From Colletes latitarsis (Eukaryota; Arthropoda; Insecta; Hymenoptera; Colletidae): a stretch of DNA of 64,000 nt. The translations under genes and the position numbers were made by a program. Under the pieces are notes generated by a model. The model saw only the letters and a program-made list of their open reading frames with translations. It was not told the DNA's origin and did not search any database. The stretch spans positions 7,316,001-7,380,000 of the forward strand of contig NC_135143.1 in the NCBI RefSeq assembly GCF_051014445.1. Direction: 5' to 3'. This document shows, piece by piece, positions 33,671 to 46,300 of this stretch. Position 1 is the first letter of the stretch. Each line of letters begins with the position of its first letter.

Positions 33671-36600
33671 CAACTGAGCAAAAATGTTATCAAAAACCAA
33701 TCATATCATAGTGACATGATAGAAATGGGAATATTTGTATAATGACAATAATACTTTTCGCTATAACAATTGCAAATTTAACGCGTTAGATGAAACATTT
33801 GGATTAGATGAAATATTTCCAGTAACAATATTTAATTTCAAATAAATATTCATCATTACAACTACAAATTTGATATGTTGCGTGAAACAAAAAATTATTG
33901 TATCTTCAATGATTCTGAAGTTGAAATTATTATTACGATAAATATTTACACTAGTAATTATTTAAAGTCTTTTAAAGTATTACACTTTTGAAAAGAATTT
34001 TTCCCAGATTCGTGAAGGAAATTTTCGGACGTAATTTTGAATCACTCTGTACACTCAATACAAATAAGGAAGGTCTACTGTGCGAGTTACCTTCATAAAA
34101 TCTCTCCCTCTATTTTATCTCGACGGAATCGCGAATCGTAAAATCCCAAACAGTTTCTCGACAACCAGACAGTACAGTTTCAGCCTGCACGTGTTTGGAA
34201 TATATTTCGTATCGAAAAGACGAATACATCGGTAAACAACGAATTTCAGTCGTTGTAATTTCGTATTTCAACGTCGAAACGAATACGTGCGGAGTATTGA
34301 ATTAGTCACTCTATAATCAACGTTCGAATTGAGAAACTTCTAGTCTTTTCTACAAAATTTCATTCCGATATATTTGAAATATTTATTTATCTATTTTCCC
34401 TTGTTGAACAATTTTCTTTTACAAATCGTACTCACCTTTTTTCAAATCAAATTCATCTTGTGGATGACTCGAAAATGAAGTAATACAACGTTATTTTGTC
34501 GTTTTTTGCGGTTTTAATCGTAATTAGCGAGCTGCCATTCAAATGGCGATGATTTTGTGTTAATTTTACGTTATTTTTTGTTTAAGTATTATTACATACT
34601 TGTAGTACAAATTTTATTTCGGAATAATAACTTTACATCGAATGTTACTTTTATTACACTTAGATAAACAAATTTGCAGAATAATTTGATTTGCAAAAGG
34701 GTGAATTTGTATAGTGAAAAGGTGAATAAAATGTACAAAAGTGTTAATTTATAGTGCAAACAGGTGAATATGAATGATGTGCAGAGGGGTTGATTTTCTA
34801 AAAACTGTAGACCCTATATAGAGCAGATAAAATATCTGTTGTAAATTAATTTAAAATAAATTTTTTCCCAACATATAGGATTTAATATGGATTAAATAAT
34901 CATTTTATTCATATAGCTAAATTATAGTCAAATGATTTTATATTCGTAAGAAAATTACTAAATAATAGAACAAATTTATTTTTAGTTAAATATTGTGATT
35001 GAAAATATTCGATTTTGAATAATATTGTATTAATCCTAAACCAAAAATATATTTTATCATTCAATCAAATGGAATATATCATTGTAAATTAATTTTAGAC
35101 CAAAAACATATTCAACCATGCTCCGAAATATCGCTCCTACCTTCCAGTTATTCAAAATTGTGGCTTTTCGATAATTCTTTCGATCGGAACCAATTGTATT
35201 CTGTATAACAAATCGAAAGAGTTACTTTTAGAGTAACTTTTGATGTCTGAAGAAATACACGATCTCGCTGTATCGTCTGTACATTTTGTAAAGAAACTGT
35301 AAAAAAAGAAATTCGATAAACTAAATGGAAAATCAGTATGTAGACGTACGTACGTGCGAAGTGCACTCGCTAAATATTATGCACCCCCCGAGCACAGCTC
35401 CTCATTGGTCGATTCGGTGGCTGCATACCACGCAGGCGGGTTATCGAAGGAGGGAGGGCTGCAAACCCCTAATTTCTGGAACAATAATTTCAGTCATCGT
35501 CACGGTGGTCGATGTGCGAATCGCGTTACCGTGCGCTCAAAGGGCCAACGAGACTCGATTCCGTTGGTAAATTTTATCGTTTGATTATTACGACTCGAAC
35601 GGGCAAGCATATGTACGCGCAAGAACCGAATGGGCGGTCTATTTTCATTGAGAAAGGCACACTTTCCTTTCCGAGCCACGCTTTCGTCCACGTAATATCC
35701 ATAATCGATGAATCAAGAGCGGCTCAAAGGGTTGATACAAAGGCAAGGGTGTTGCGTGCTCGTCAGAGGGTTGCGTTTCTCTACCTCGACGTTAAATTTG
35801 AAAAAATTCGTTGCGTTCCATAGGCCTTTATGTTCTTTCACCGACCACCTCATAAAGTAATTTCAACCCTTTGGAACGTGTTTCGCGAAACGATGTATTT
35901 TTATCGTGGAAGAGAAATACGAGAAACAGAGATCTTCGATGCAACGAAAGCTTTCAAATTATTTTTTGGACGCAATTAAACATTTTACAAGTATTTTGCA
36001 AATATTCAAACATTTGCATAATTTTATCATTAACTAAGCAAATTTCAATTTCATAATTCGAGGAAATATATCTATCTATACTACTTCGTTATCTTTCAAA
36101 CTTTTCGTTACGTCGAAACAAGAGAAACTAAATTGCGAAAACTGCAACTCGATTCTAATAATCGCATCTTAACAAAATGACAAAAATATGAAGAAACATG
36201 AAAAACAACTCACCCTACCAAAGGCTATTAGACAACCACTAGATGACGTTGAATCGTGTAAAAAAACATTACAATTTGTAATATAAATGGGAATCGTGAA
36301 CCTTATACAATAACACACCGATTCAATGATTCAATATAAATCTTGCATAGGCATTTCACTATATATACACTACACATTCCCAGAAAGGGGCATGCAACAT
36401 AAAACAAAATAAATAAAAAAAAAATTCAGATTTGAATTTATATGAATTGAAAAATAGGTTTAACTTGTGTGATTCTAAATCAATTGTTTCTGAAAACGTG
36501 TCGATTTTAAATTAACCTGCTTAAAACAGCTTTTTGATTTTGATTCTTAGACTCTAAGAAGAAATATGGATTGTTTATGATCATTTATTTATTTCTAATA

Positions 36601-37758
36601 GCTTCTTTGTATATTCTCATTAAGGGAATATTCTAGTCTACAATTTCAATTTCTTGGTCTTTTTAGGGATTTTCTTATAAAAAAGGTATACGTTTCTTAA
36701 TTTCGACATTTTGCATACATATTTACTCATGTTTTACGAATATTCAGAATTTTTTTCAAGCTAAAATGATCAAAACTGACTCATATGTTATTGAACAAGA
36801 TTCTTTAAAAAAAAAGTGTCTTATTTGTGGTAAGTGTCTCATTCGAAATGAAAAAATTAGGAGGATTTTCGGTTAGTATAACCAAAATTATAAAAAAAGG
36901 AATTTTCCTTACTGTTTTCTAGCTCGCTAAACACAAAAGTCCAGAAAATAGATATTCAAAATTCAAAGTGACAACATTTTGTAAATTTCTTCTATCTTTT
37001 TTTTCCATTATGGTTCACTTCGTAATCCCAAGCATACTAATCAGAATCCTTTTGATTTTTTCATTTCAAATAAGCAAAACGATCGGAATCATATCAAGCA
37101 ATAGGACACTTCGTTTAAAGGAATCTTGTTCAATGGCGTATAATTCAGTCCGTTTTGATTATTTTTACTCGAAAAAAATTCTAAACCTTCATAAAACATA
37201 AATAAATAAGTATACAAAATTTCGAAATTAAGGAACTTATACTTTTCTTATAAAAAAATCCTTAAGAGGACCAAAATCATGTAACTCTGTAAAACACCCC
37301 CTTAAGAGGTTGGAGTTGTACGACGTCTGTTGGATGGCTCGTAGGGCAATTGTTAATTCCAAAGTAAGTACCACTGACAAGGAATATTTTACTATCTCGT
37401 ATTCAGTGTGCGCTTCGGCTTTGCACCTCCCTGTATCTTGCAACATTATTCGGTCCACTTGTCGGCACCCCTCGGTGTGGCAGCCCCTACGCAGCCGCCC
37501 TTTCGTAATCCTGTTACCGAGCACGACGCTTCCACGCACCTACGCACTCGTGTACCACCTACCCCCTTTGTTCCCGCAGTCTAGCAAAAAACAATGGACG
37601 ACCCGGATGTCGATTCTACGACTGTCGAAACAGGACGATCGCAAATTCGCCACCATTCTCATCTTCAGAGACAATTTGATACAGATAGTAGCACAGAGTG
37701 CAAATAGGTGGTCAAACTTTAGGATATTCAACCCTCTTAAAAATTCTTCTTTTCTGAG
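33671..37758. other. Mostly AT-rich DNA with GC-rich islands 10 (35,360-35,830) and 11 (37,290-37,640)
   Basis: 33,700-35,300 is very AT-rich. Island 10 has overlapping frames to 103 codons on both strands. Island 11 has frames to 166 codons on the plus strand and 100 on the minus; the plus frame runs into the adjacent Tc1-like terminus, which argues against it being a gene. I see no domains. 35,870-37,280 is AT-rich with nothing recognised. Confidence 0.4.
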
Positions 37759-37761
37759 GTA

Positions 37762-38170
37762 CAGTGACCGGCATAATAAAGTGACCATTCTATATCGTAT
37801 CGTAGAATAACCTAAAACTAATGTTTTTAATGAAAAAAGATACTATTATTGGATTTTTTCTTACGATTTATTGTCACACCGAAGGTTTGTTACAAAGATT
37901 AAACGAGTATTTGCGATAACAAGAACTTATAATTTTATTTTAACAGAAGAAGCACCTTCATATATAACAAAAAAAAGTGACCACTTTGTAGATCTTAATT
38001 TATACTTGAAAAGAAATTAACTTTAATATTTAGTATGGCCTCCTTTGTATGCTTTTGACCAGATTATGAAGATGATTAAGATCGAGACTTTCCCAAATTC
38101 GCTGTAGCGTATGAAAGTAATTATTTTTGTTTGTGGCCCCACTTTTGTTCGCATTTCTGTTAAAAATTCT
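37762..38170. mobile_element. Tc1-like element end, truncated
   Basis: After TA (37,760-61) comes CAGTGACCGGCATAATAAAG followed by TGACC, a Tc1-type terminus. About 215 bp in, AAAAAAAGTGACCACTTTG repeats the GTGACC motif. Further on is TTTAGTATGGCCTCCTTTG, a motif I associate with Tc1-type elements in insects (recollection, not a search). No right TIR or transposase frame was identified. Confidence 0.5.
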
Positions 38171-38585
38171 GTCTTTCCGTTGACAATTTGGCAAGAATGT
38201 CAAGTTTAGAATTAAACGTACTATTATCGTTCTATTTTCCTGTTATTTGAGAAGTGAAATGATACTTATCGGTTTGATATTGAATAGATGGAAATAAAAT
38301 TTAAGGGTGTCGTCGTATTTAAGCTTCTTCACGAAACTCGTAAATTAGAGGACAGTTATTAGTAATGTAGCAATGCATTAAATAGATATTGTTCTTATTC
38401 TGTAACAGACGTATTGAAAAACGTAATCGAATCACATTCAAAATATTGATGAAATAATTGTCAGATGTTTGGATCGAATTCATAGCATTACAAGAAGATA
38501 GATAACGACACTAGTAAAAAAAATCCTACGTCGAGCCAGAATGGAATGAACTCTCGAATGAAACTGTCTAGCTCGACATAAGCTT

Positions 38586-39190
38586 CTAATTCCCTGAAAA
38601 TATGCAAATAATGCATGAGTGTATTAATACCATGTTTGTGTATAATTTTTAATACTTTTGTAGGGAAAAAATTGAGGATGTTCTGGAAAGATAAAGCTAA
38701 CAGTATGCATTCAAACGAGGTAATTTAAGTTTTGTTTGATTTCCAGTCTAAAAATTTAATAATTCCTTGCAAATATACAAATAATGCATGAATATATTAA
38801 TACAATGTCTGCGTATAATTTGTAATACTTTTGTGGGGAAGAAATGGTGGATACTCTTAGAACATAGAGCTGCAACACCACCATTTTGTAATAAATTATT
38901 ATTATTACAAATACCTATGTGCAACTGAAGCTACTGTCTTATAATTTAATAGTTGCAGTGAAAAATAACACGTCTGCCCGCTTACAACAAATTTTTAGAG
39001 GCCTCTCACGCTGGTTTCTATTATGGCTATAATAATTAATATTTTTATACGAAATTTTTGCAAGAAATAATCTAAGAAGTGTACTTTCGAAAACATTAAA
39101 CATTTATCAGAGAAAGTTTCACAGTTACGACCAAAAAATTCTTGAAAATTGGCTTTATTTTCAGCCGTCACAGTGGTTTCCTTCCATAAG
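38586..39190 (+). repeat. Dispersed repeat R38, left inverted arm
   Basis: This arm of about 540 bp (38,640-39,184) matches 42,285-42,820 in inverted orientation at roughly 90% identity, including GTGCAACTGAAGCTACTGTC, CTGCCCGCTTACAACAAATT and CCTCTCACGCTGGTTTCTAT. Its outer part consists of tandem units of about 190 bp (TAATACTTTTGTRGGGRA ... AAATATRCAAATAATGCATG), of which roughly one and a half are present. A partial third copy lies at 8.1 kb. Family unknown; no coding potential seen. Confidence 0.85.
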
Positions 39191-40053
39191 ACCGCAAAGG
39201 GTTAATAAAATTTGCTCGTAGCCTATGTGGTTTTACTCGAACCGTGGCATTTCACCATCTACCACCGCGTACCAAGCATCGACGAAGCAACGAGCGAGAA
39301 AAAGAGTTCCACGAACGGGTAATAGGGCGTTAATCAAGGTACGATCAGTAGGATACATCAAAGGGCGGCCGACGGAATTGGAAATTGCATGCAAATCGCA
39401 AAGAAAGAAAGAAAGGAGTTTATTTCTACCTTTATCTTGGCGAGCTCCCTTCGTTTCTGATCGCTTCCTTCCTTCCTTCCTGTCAAACCGAGTTGGCAGC
39501 CGCAAATTAGCCACAACGGCCAAAAGAAACTTAAAAGAGGGTTGCTTGCCTCGACCATTTCCATTTGCAACCCCTTCCACCGTTTCCCGATCGGTAATCC
39601 TCTCTCTACCGTCGTCAGCCAGGCTCTGGAAATTCATGATCGACCGACCGTATCGACTGGCCATTTTTCCGCCGCGATAATTATTGTCCCAGCGATGATT
39701 TGCATGAATTTGCATCGACATCGACTCCATTTCCCGGGGCCGCAAATGTTCGAAAATCGTGACGCGCGAACATTTTCCTCCGAAACAGTTTTTCTCCATT
39801 TTCTAAATTCCACGCGATGTTTTTACATTGTACGTTGCTTGAAATCTATGATGATCGTTCCATAAGTATAGAGACAAATGAACCACCCCATCGGGTTTTC
39901 TAGAAATTAATTTTACAGATATTCAAACTTTCTTTGTAAGAATATTACTCTGAGAATGTTAGTGTCGAGATTGATTAACAAGTCAAAATTTTTCACTATA
40001 GGCTTTACAATAATTATCAGAAGTCAATAATAAACATAATTTTTGTATTCTTT
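39191..40053. other. GC-rich island 12 inside the R38 inverted repeat
   Basis: 39,220-39,780 is GC-rich, with a 188-codon minus frame and a 151-codon plus frame over the same bases. Such mutual openness and the absence of any domain point to composition, not coding. The island includes a TTCC-repeat run near 39,465-39,480. Confidence 0.4.
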
Positions 40054-40057
40054 AACC

Positions 40058-40271
40058 CTTTCGAGACGGTTTTTTTTTAAAGAAAGTAGTATATTTCCAA
40101 TATTTTAGGAGAAACCTCGATGCAAAACCACAACCTGAAACACACATATATACATGTCTCATTACTCTTATTAAGATTATGTCAAAATTTATTTAGGTTT
40201 GGTACACATGTATTATATGTAGTAGCAAAAAGAAAATGTAATATAAAAATGTCCCAACTGTCTCGAAAGGG
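40058..40271. mobile_element. TTAA-flanked MITE (piggyBac-like), 214 bp
   Basis: The left end is CCCTTTCGAGACGGT after TTAA (40,054-57). The right end, reverse complemented, is CCCTTTCGAGACAGT before TTAA (40,272-75). Exact TTAA on both sides and CCC-starting TIRs are the piggyBac signature. The interior is AT-rich and non-coding. Confidence 0.9.
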
Positions 40272-40275
40272 TTAA

Positions 40276-42284
40276 ATAGACCCTTATGTCAATGAATAAA
40301 TTAGCAAATAAATGTTTATTCACTTTTCTTTTACCGTTTATTAAATATTGATTATAATGTACGCTGTGTCCAAGGATATCAGGTCAGTGAACAAGTATCT
40401 ATCCGTCTCTTTGGTCGTAGAACAGAATGTATAGAGGATTTCGTATTCAAACCCCTATTTCCAGCGTATCAATTGTTGCGCACAGGGTGCTAAGCACATC
40501 GTAGAACACGACATGTGCTACCAGCCACCGCGATTCACCCTGTGTCTTATGTAACAAGAGAATGGGATTGCGAATACGAGAAAAGAGTGACTCTTGATCG
40601 TTCGACACACCCCTTTGCTTAATTTTTGTTCGCGGCTCGGTTCGTTCGCTCGAGTGCGTCACTCTCGGGGATTAACCCCCGCCCCCTACTGAACCCTGTT
40701 GAGACACCGAAAAGGATTAAGGAACACAGCGCACGGAAAAACAGATTTCGAGCAAACACGAGGGATTCTAATTTGCCGAAGAACTTTTTTTGTTTGGAAC
40801 TCTATCAATTCGATCGAATTTACTCGCGAATTTTATTTTATTATTGTACATTATATTTTGGTTAATACATTTGGGGAATATCTTCTTTATTTCGAAGTTC
40901 AAGGCGCTATTTTACCCCCTTGAAATGGAATTTCCTAGGAACAAAAAATAGTTTTGCGATAACGGAGAAACTACCCTACTTGCACATGGTTCTTCAAACG
41001 AGGGTTGAACATCAATTCTGCATATTAAGTTCGGAGAAATCTTCCTACATTCTTTTGCTATATTATTTATTTCTTGTTATTTGTCCACTTCTTGTCGGAA
41101 TTACAAGTGTATTTTAACCATTTCATGTTTATTTTCTGAAACAGTGCATATTATTTCTCAAATAAAAAAACATCAAATCTTACGGAAAAGTTAAAACCAC
41201 CCTTCCAGAATATTTCTTATTAAAACCACCAAAATTTTACTAAACTTTTCTGTTCAATTCTACATACAATAAGCGACAATAAAACAATTTTCACAAAGTA
41301 CTGGGTTCGTCGAACTTCCCTTCGGTCTTTCTAAATTCAATTTGCGTACAAACTGGTAATATAGAAAATCCGTAACACCAAATATCGTAAGATTTTAGCG
41401 ATACTTCCGTAGAAAAAAAGTAATTTTTCCAGTCGGTTTCGCGGGTCGAGCATCGAAAAGTCCGTCGCGAGACGACTGCCTGGCAGCCAGGTTGATTTTT
41501 ATTACCATCGGGATACGGGCTGGTATAAAATGTACACGGTCTCGGCGATAACGAAATCCTCACCCTTTTCGGTGCACCCTAAAGTTTAGCGATCTCTAAT
41601 GAACTGGTAGTCCGTTAGTTAGTCTAACTCGGTCCGTCTCTCTTTCTCCCGGTCGTATCATCATATACCGGGCATGCTGCATACACAGCTAAATACATAT
41701 GTACCCCGTGTTCCGTCGGCGCACACAGAGGGTGCTTGAAACGCAGAACGCTACGTACACGCTGACACAAATAAATCCTGTTAGCCGTAGCCAGGGCGCG
41801 AGAGAGCGCCGCAAAGCCGAATTTTCCCGACTCGCATCTGTGAATATTTGCCCGTGGGTAGCGCATTACATGCACGTTGTAATGCGCTCTAACTACGTTC
41901 GTCTCTACGATTCGGGCATCGAACGAACGCGACGCATCCAGTGCCCCGTTGCAAACAGCGTTTCTGTCGGCCAGGACGACCGGGCGTCAGTCTTTATGGG
42001 GCTACGAGGCATTTACATTTTTACGGGATTACGATTCGCGTCGGGCTGGTTGCATGACCGCCCCATGGGAGGATTAACCGCAACACTTACATCTGTAATA
42101 ACAAAGAGACGTTCGGGATGGCTGATGTATCCGGTTGCAACGACCGTTCTTGCAGTGGCCAACTATTTAATCCTCATCCCTTGTATCAATTTAAGGGGGT
42201 ACTATCGTCTGGACCCCAGTTCTTTAATGGTTTCTTAGAAATTTTTGTCAAAGATGGGTACCTTTTTCTTTTAGTTTAAGGGGG
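40276..42284. other. Spacer of the R38 inverted repeat with GC-rich island 13
   Basis: 40,430-40,740 and 41,440-42,200 are GC-rich; the latter has a 179-codon plus frame with no recognisable domain. It also contains a perfect hairpin at 41,861-41,887 (separate entry). 40,750-41,430 is AT-rich with nothing recognised. Confidence 0.4.
41861..41887. other. Perfect 10-bp stem hairpin
   Basis: GCGCATTACA, seven bases TGCACGT, then TGTAATGCGC: the arms are exact reverse complements. It lies in GC island 13. It could be a protein-binding dyad or an RNA stem-loop; at this size a chance origin is possible. Confidence 0.6.
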
Positions 42285-42820
42285 AAAACCATTGTGACGG
42301 CAGAAAATAAAGCCAATTTTTAAGAATTTTTTGGGCGTAACTGTGAAACTTTTTCTGATAAATGTTTAATGTTTTCGAAAGTACATTCCTTAGATTATTT
42401 CTTGCAAAAATTTCGTATAAAAATATTAATTATTATAGCTATAATAGAAACCAGCGTGAGAGGCCTCCAAAAATTTGTTGTAAGCGGGCAGACGAGTTAT
42501 TTTTCACTGCAACTATTAAACTATAAGACAGTAGCTTCAGTTGCACATAAATATTTATAATAATAATAATTTATTATAAAATGGTGCTGTTGTAGCTCTA
42601 TGCTCTAAGAGTATCCACCATTTGTTCCCCACAAAAGTATTACAATTTATACGCAGAAATCGTATTAATACATTCACGCATTAAGTATTTGTATATTTTC
42701 AGGAAATTGTTAAATTTTTAGACTGGAAATCAAGCAGAACTGAAATTACCTCGATTAAATTCATACTGTTAGCTCTATTACACAATTTTGTTCGTACAAA
42801 AATATTAAAAACTATAGGAA
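42285..42820 (-). repeat. Dispersed repeat R38, right inverted arm
   Basis: Reverse complement of the left arm at 38,640-39,184. The two arms point toward each other with inner ends reading GCCGTCACARTGGTTT. The spacer is 3.1 kb and unrelated to the repeat. Differences are mostly scattered substitutions, with an extra ACTTA in the TACAAATACTTAATGC region. Confidence 0.85.
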
Positions 42821-45800
42821 TTGCAACAAATCCAGTGGAAGCCTTAACAAAATAAGTGTATAGACGGTTGCCATCATATTTCAAATTCTAGTTGACTGAT
42901 TAGCACCAAATATAATTCAACGCGTGTGTCTGTACGGTCCAAACTAGGATTTTCAAAATTCAATATTATTACTAACTTTTTAACTCAATAAATGTAAAAT
43001 TTGACTTTAAACACGATTCGAGTTCCAACCATAGTCACCTCTGGAGTGTACACATACGTGTCACACGACAGTTAAAGCGTTATTACAATACAACTTCATT
43101 CTATTTAACTTTTGGTAACAACAAAATTATTAATAGCTAGCTACTTTTTCATGTGTGTTTCATACATCGTTCCCCGTTCAATCGATTTGGTAGTGCTCGC
43201 GCGTATGCTTCATACCATCATCACTCAACGGAAGTTTTCGTTTTTGGAAAGGCAGAGCATCGTTACGATGGTCGGTTCGTTTCACATAGGGGATACAAGA
43301 CGCGTGATTATTACTGACATGCGTTTAAGATTAATGCTACCACAGGAGAAATGGAAGAAGCGAAAGAGAAGAGCCAGACACGCTCGTCCTCTACGTACCG
43401 AGTTTATTGTGATATGCTAATGTAAATCACAAGAACGAAGTAAGAAAGTACCGTTTAGTTCCAGCAGCTTTTTACTTCGATCCCTGCAAAACCACTTCCG
43501 TCGCTATTATTTCGTGCTTCGAAACGTTCGACATCTTTTCGGTTAGACACTTACAGCGTTTGCAAGCTATAAATTAAATCTATTAGTCTCTATGAGAAAA
43601 CTTTATGAATAGTATGAAAACTGAATGGTACAATTCAATGTTCCATTATACCGTTCATTAATTCGTACAATTCACTAATAAATACTAATAAATTTACTTT
43701 ATAACTTGTAAATAAATGTCTGAGATTTCAATATCACATGAATGTTGCACCAACAATTTAAATTTACAGATAATATACTCGTACTATATTAAATCGTATG
43801 GTACAATGTCTACACATATTGTATCAAATAATCAACGTTCTGCGAAATTATCGTTTAAAATGCCTGAATAGCCTTTGTGAGGAACACTGCAATAAATGTA
43901 ACTAATAACTAAACTGCGGATCTTTATGCAAATTTATATTTTTATTAATAGAATTAACGAAATCGGAGCTTTGTGGAGATTTGTCTCAACCCCTAAATAT
44001 AATAATTGGTATCTTACTTTAAGTATTTCTTATATTTTTGAGAATTAAAATTTCCCATAAATGCATAAACATCCACAGTTTACTAATAACTGTTTAGTGT
44101 TTAGAACCATTGTCCTGATGAAACATAAAATTCTTTCCAATTTGCGTTTTCATATTCCAAGCACAAAGATTTTCTTGTTTTGCTTCCAAAAAATTTGGAA
44201 ACCATTGTATCAATTTTGATTTTAGCTAATATATATCAGCACTTTCATCGCGTTTCCTCTGTCCCAGGACTGATCTAAACATGCACCTGTCGCGAGCGGT
44301 ATTGCAAGTAAGCATCGTCGAACGGAAACGAGCATTACATGTTGCAGAACGGATCAATGGCGGCGAGACCAAACGATACCTCTTCGCGGCTCGATCTCCC
44401 AGAAGAAGAGGCAACGGTTGTCGGTGTAGATGTCTATCGATCGCCGATAATCTACGATCGAGCGGACCGATTGCAGCGATTTATTATGTAATGGGACGAC
44501 AAGCAGGAAATAAAATCGACTTGTAACGCCGTGACATGTCTCGCGGCGAGGCTGAAGTCACGTACAATGAAACGACAGGTAGATACGGGCGTACATTCAC
44601 CGACATAAATAAACGATTAAGATCTCCGATGCGACGCCCGACAATACTGGACCACCAATGAGTCGATCGTCGATCGACAGTGAATTCCTTCCGGTCGAAT
44701 CTTTCAACGACTGCGCCGCGCAATGGTAGCGTTTCGTTTCGAAGCTCACGATTCGTTTTTCTTGCATACCCAGTTTTAATCTCTGGTTTAGTACATTTTT
44801 GTTCTGCAAGATTGCTAAATCTTGGCACTGTCGAAATTTCATTCACGGCGGCTCGCGTAATTCCTTCGCACGCCACACACGATGACCCGTTAAGCAGAAA
44901 CACGCGAAGAGCAATAAATCGACGAAGCACGCTGTATCCAAGTCCGAATCGGGTTAGCTAGAAATCTATCATTTTTCGAGAGGCGTGCCGAAGCACTCGT
45001 TTAAGGTCAGAATCTATCGATCGGAGCCGCGGCGAGCGTGGACCACCGCTGAGAACGCTGGCGAACAATCTACCAGTCACCCTCCGGTGATCTTAGCACA
45101 TTCGTCAACTTCATAGCCTCGTAACATCGAAAGACGAACTCGACTTGGGACGAGGGTAACGCATACATTCGCACGCCAGTGTATTTTAACCCCTTCAGGT
45201 TTGATTTTATCTTTTCGTCGAACACCGTAGCGAGACCATCGATAAGCGTACACCGAAATTCTGACGGAATTACAGAACAACTCTCGAACATGTGCACGAA
45301 TTCGTGGTAGCAAACTTTGTCCAACCGATGCTACTTTTCTGTTTTAAGACCTATTTGTAAGATCAAATCTACTACAAGGTTATTAACCACCTATTATAAA
45401 TACATTGACTAACTTGGAGAATTCGTTTGTAGCTTTAGTTATCTGCGATCTTATTACACTTCTTCATATTCTTCCACTATGTGTTTTACAGTAGGTAGTA
45501 TATTATAAACTAGGTTGGTGGTTCTCGACATAACTGATGAAACCGGAATAGTTTCTTTGGTTGGCCCCAACTCTCTTTACTACTTTTTTAATTAAGCTTT
45601 TGCCTTATTAAGAATGAGAGACATTCTTAGACAAAGTTCATCTACTCATTGACAATGATTCCCTGGTTGGGATACTTTTGTCCATGCTATTGGAAATCAT
45701 ATCTTTAAAACGTGATTTTATTTTTACACGTCAAAATTAGACGTCGTTTTCCATACAAGATATATCAACTATTGGTTGTAAAATAACGTTTGAATGTTTG

Positions 45801-46298
45801 TATTTCATGGATTCGTTTGAAAGTTTCACCAATATCTTTAAGTAAATGTGTTTTGTCATAACTATTAAACCACTTCAAAATTTTAATTTTAAAAATAATG
45901 AAAAGCAAAGTGTATCATATTTAACCCTTAAGTGGACTCTCAATCTTAGTTTAGTTGTTGGGCCTATGGGGCCGCCGCGGTCTCGCATTTGAATTCATAA
46001 AGTCATCTTTCTCTTCCACTTACTATGCACCAGATTCTTTAAAATGCCAATTGTTTTATGGTGCAATAAGTTTAGGAATAAATGAAGATATTAAAAATTT
46101 GAACATTAAAGTAGGTGAGATTAATTTATGACTAATGTCAAACATAGACTATACAATGCTTCTTTATTTTAAACAGTCACTACAAATTATTTTTTAATAT
46201 TCTTTGCATACATTTTTAATATACTTTTGGCAAATTTGAAAAACATGCCTCTTTATTAAACACAAATGACAACATAAACGTATTATCCGCATTTCTTA
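42821..46298. other. AT-rich DNA with GC-rich island 14 (44,230-45,330)
   Basis: 42,821-44,220 and 45,340-46,298 are AT-rich without recognised features. Island 14, 1.1 kb, is the longest GC-rich stretch. It has frames up to 148 codons on the minus strand overlapped by 93-codon plus frames, and no domain. A TTAACCCTTAAGTGGACTC at about 45,923 resembles a TTAA-type element end without a partner. Confidence 0.4.
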
Positions 46299-46300
46299 TA

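Noticed and set aside
37310..37810. 166-codon plus-strand frame
   Set aside because: It runs into the Tc1-like terminus at 37,762 and is overlapped by open minus frames.
39225..39799. Open frames of 188 (minus) and 151 (plus) codons over the same bases
   Set aside because: Both strands are open at once in a GC-rich island, no domain is recognisable, and there are no convincing flanking splice signals. Composition explains it.
41699..42238. 179-codon plus-strand frame
   Set aside because: GC-rich island, no domain, and no similarity I recognise; it contains a palindrome and ends next to the R38 repeat.
44484..44930. 148-codon minus-strand frame
   Set aside because: Overlapped by other frames in a GC-rich island; no domain.
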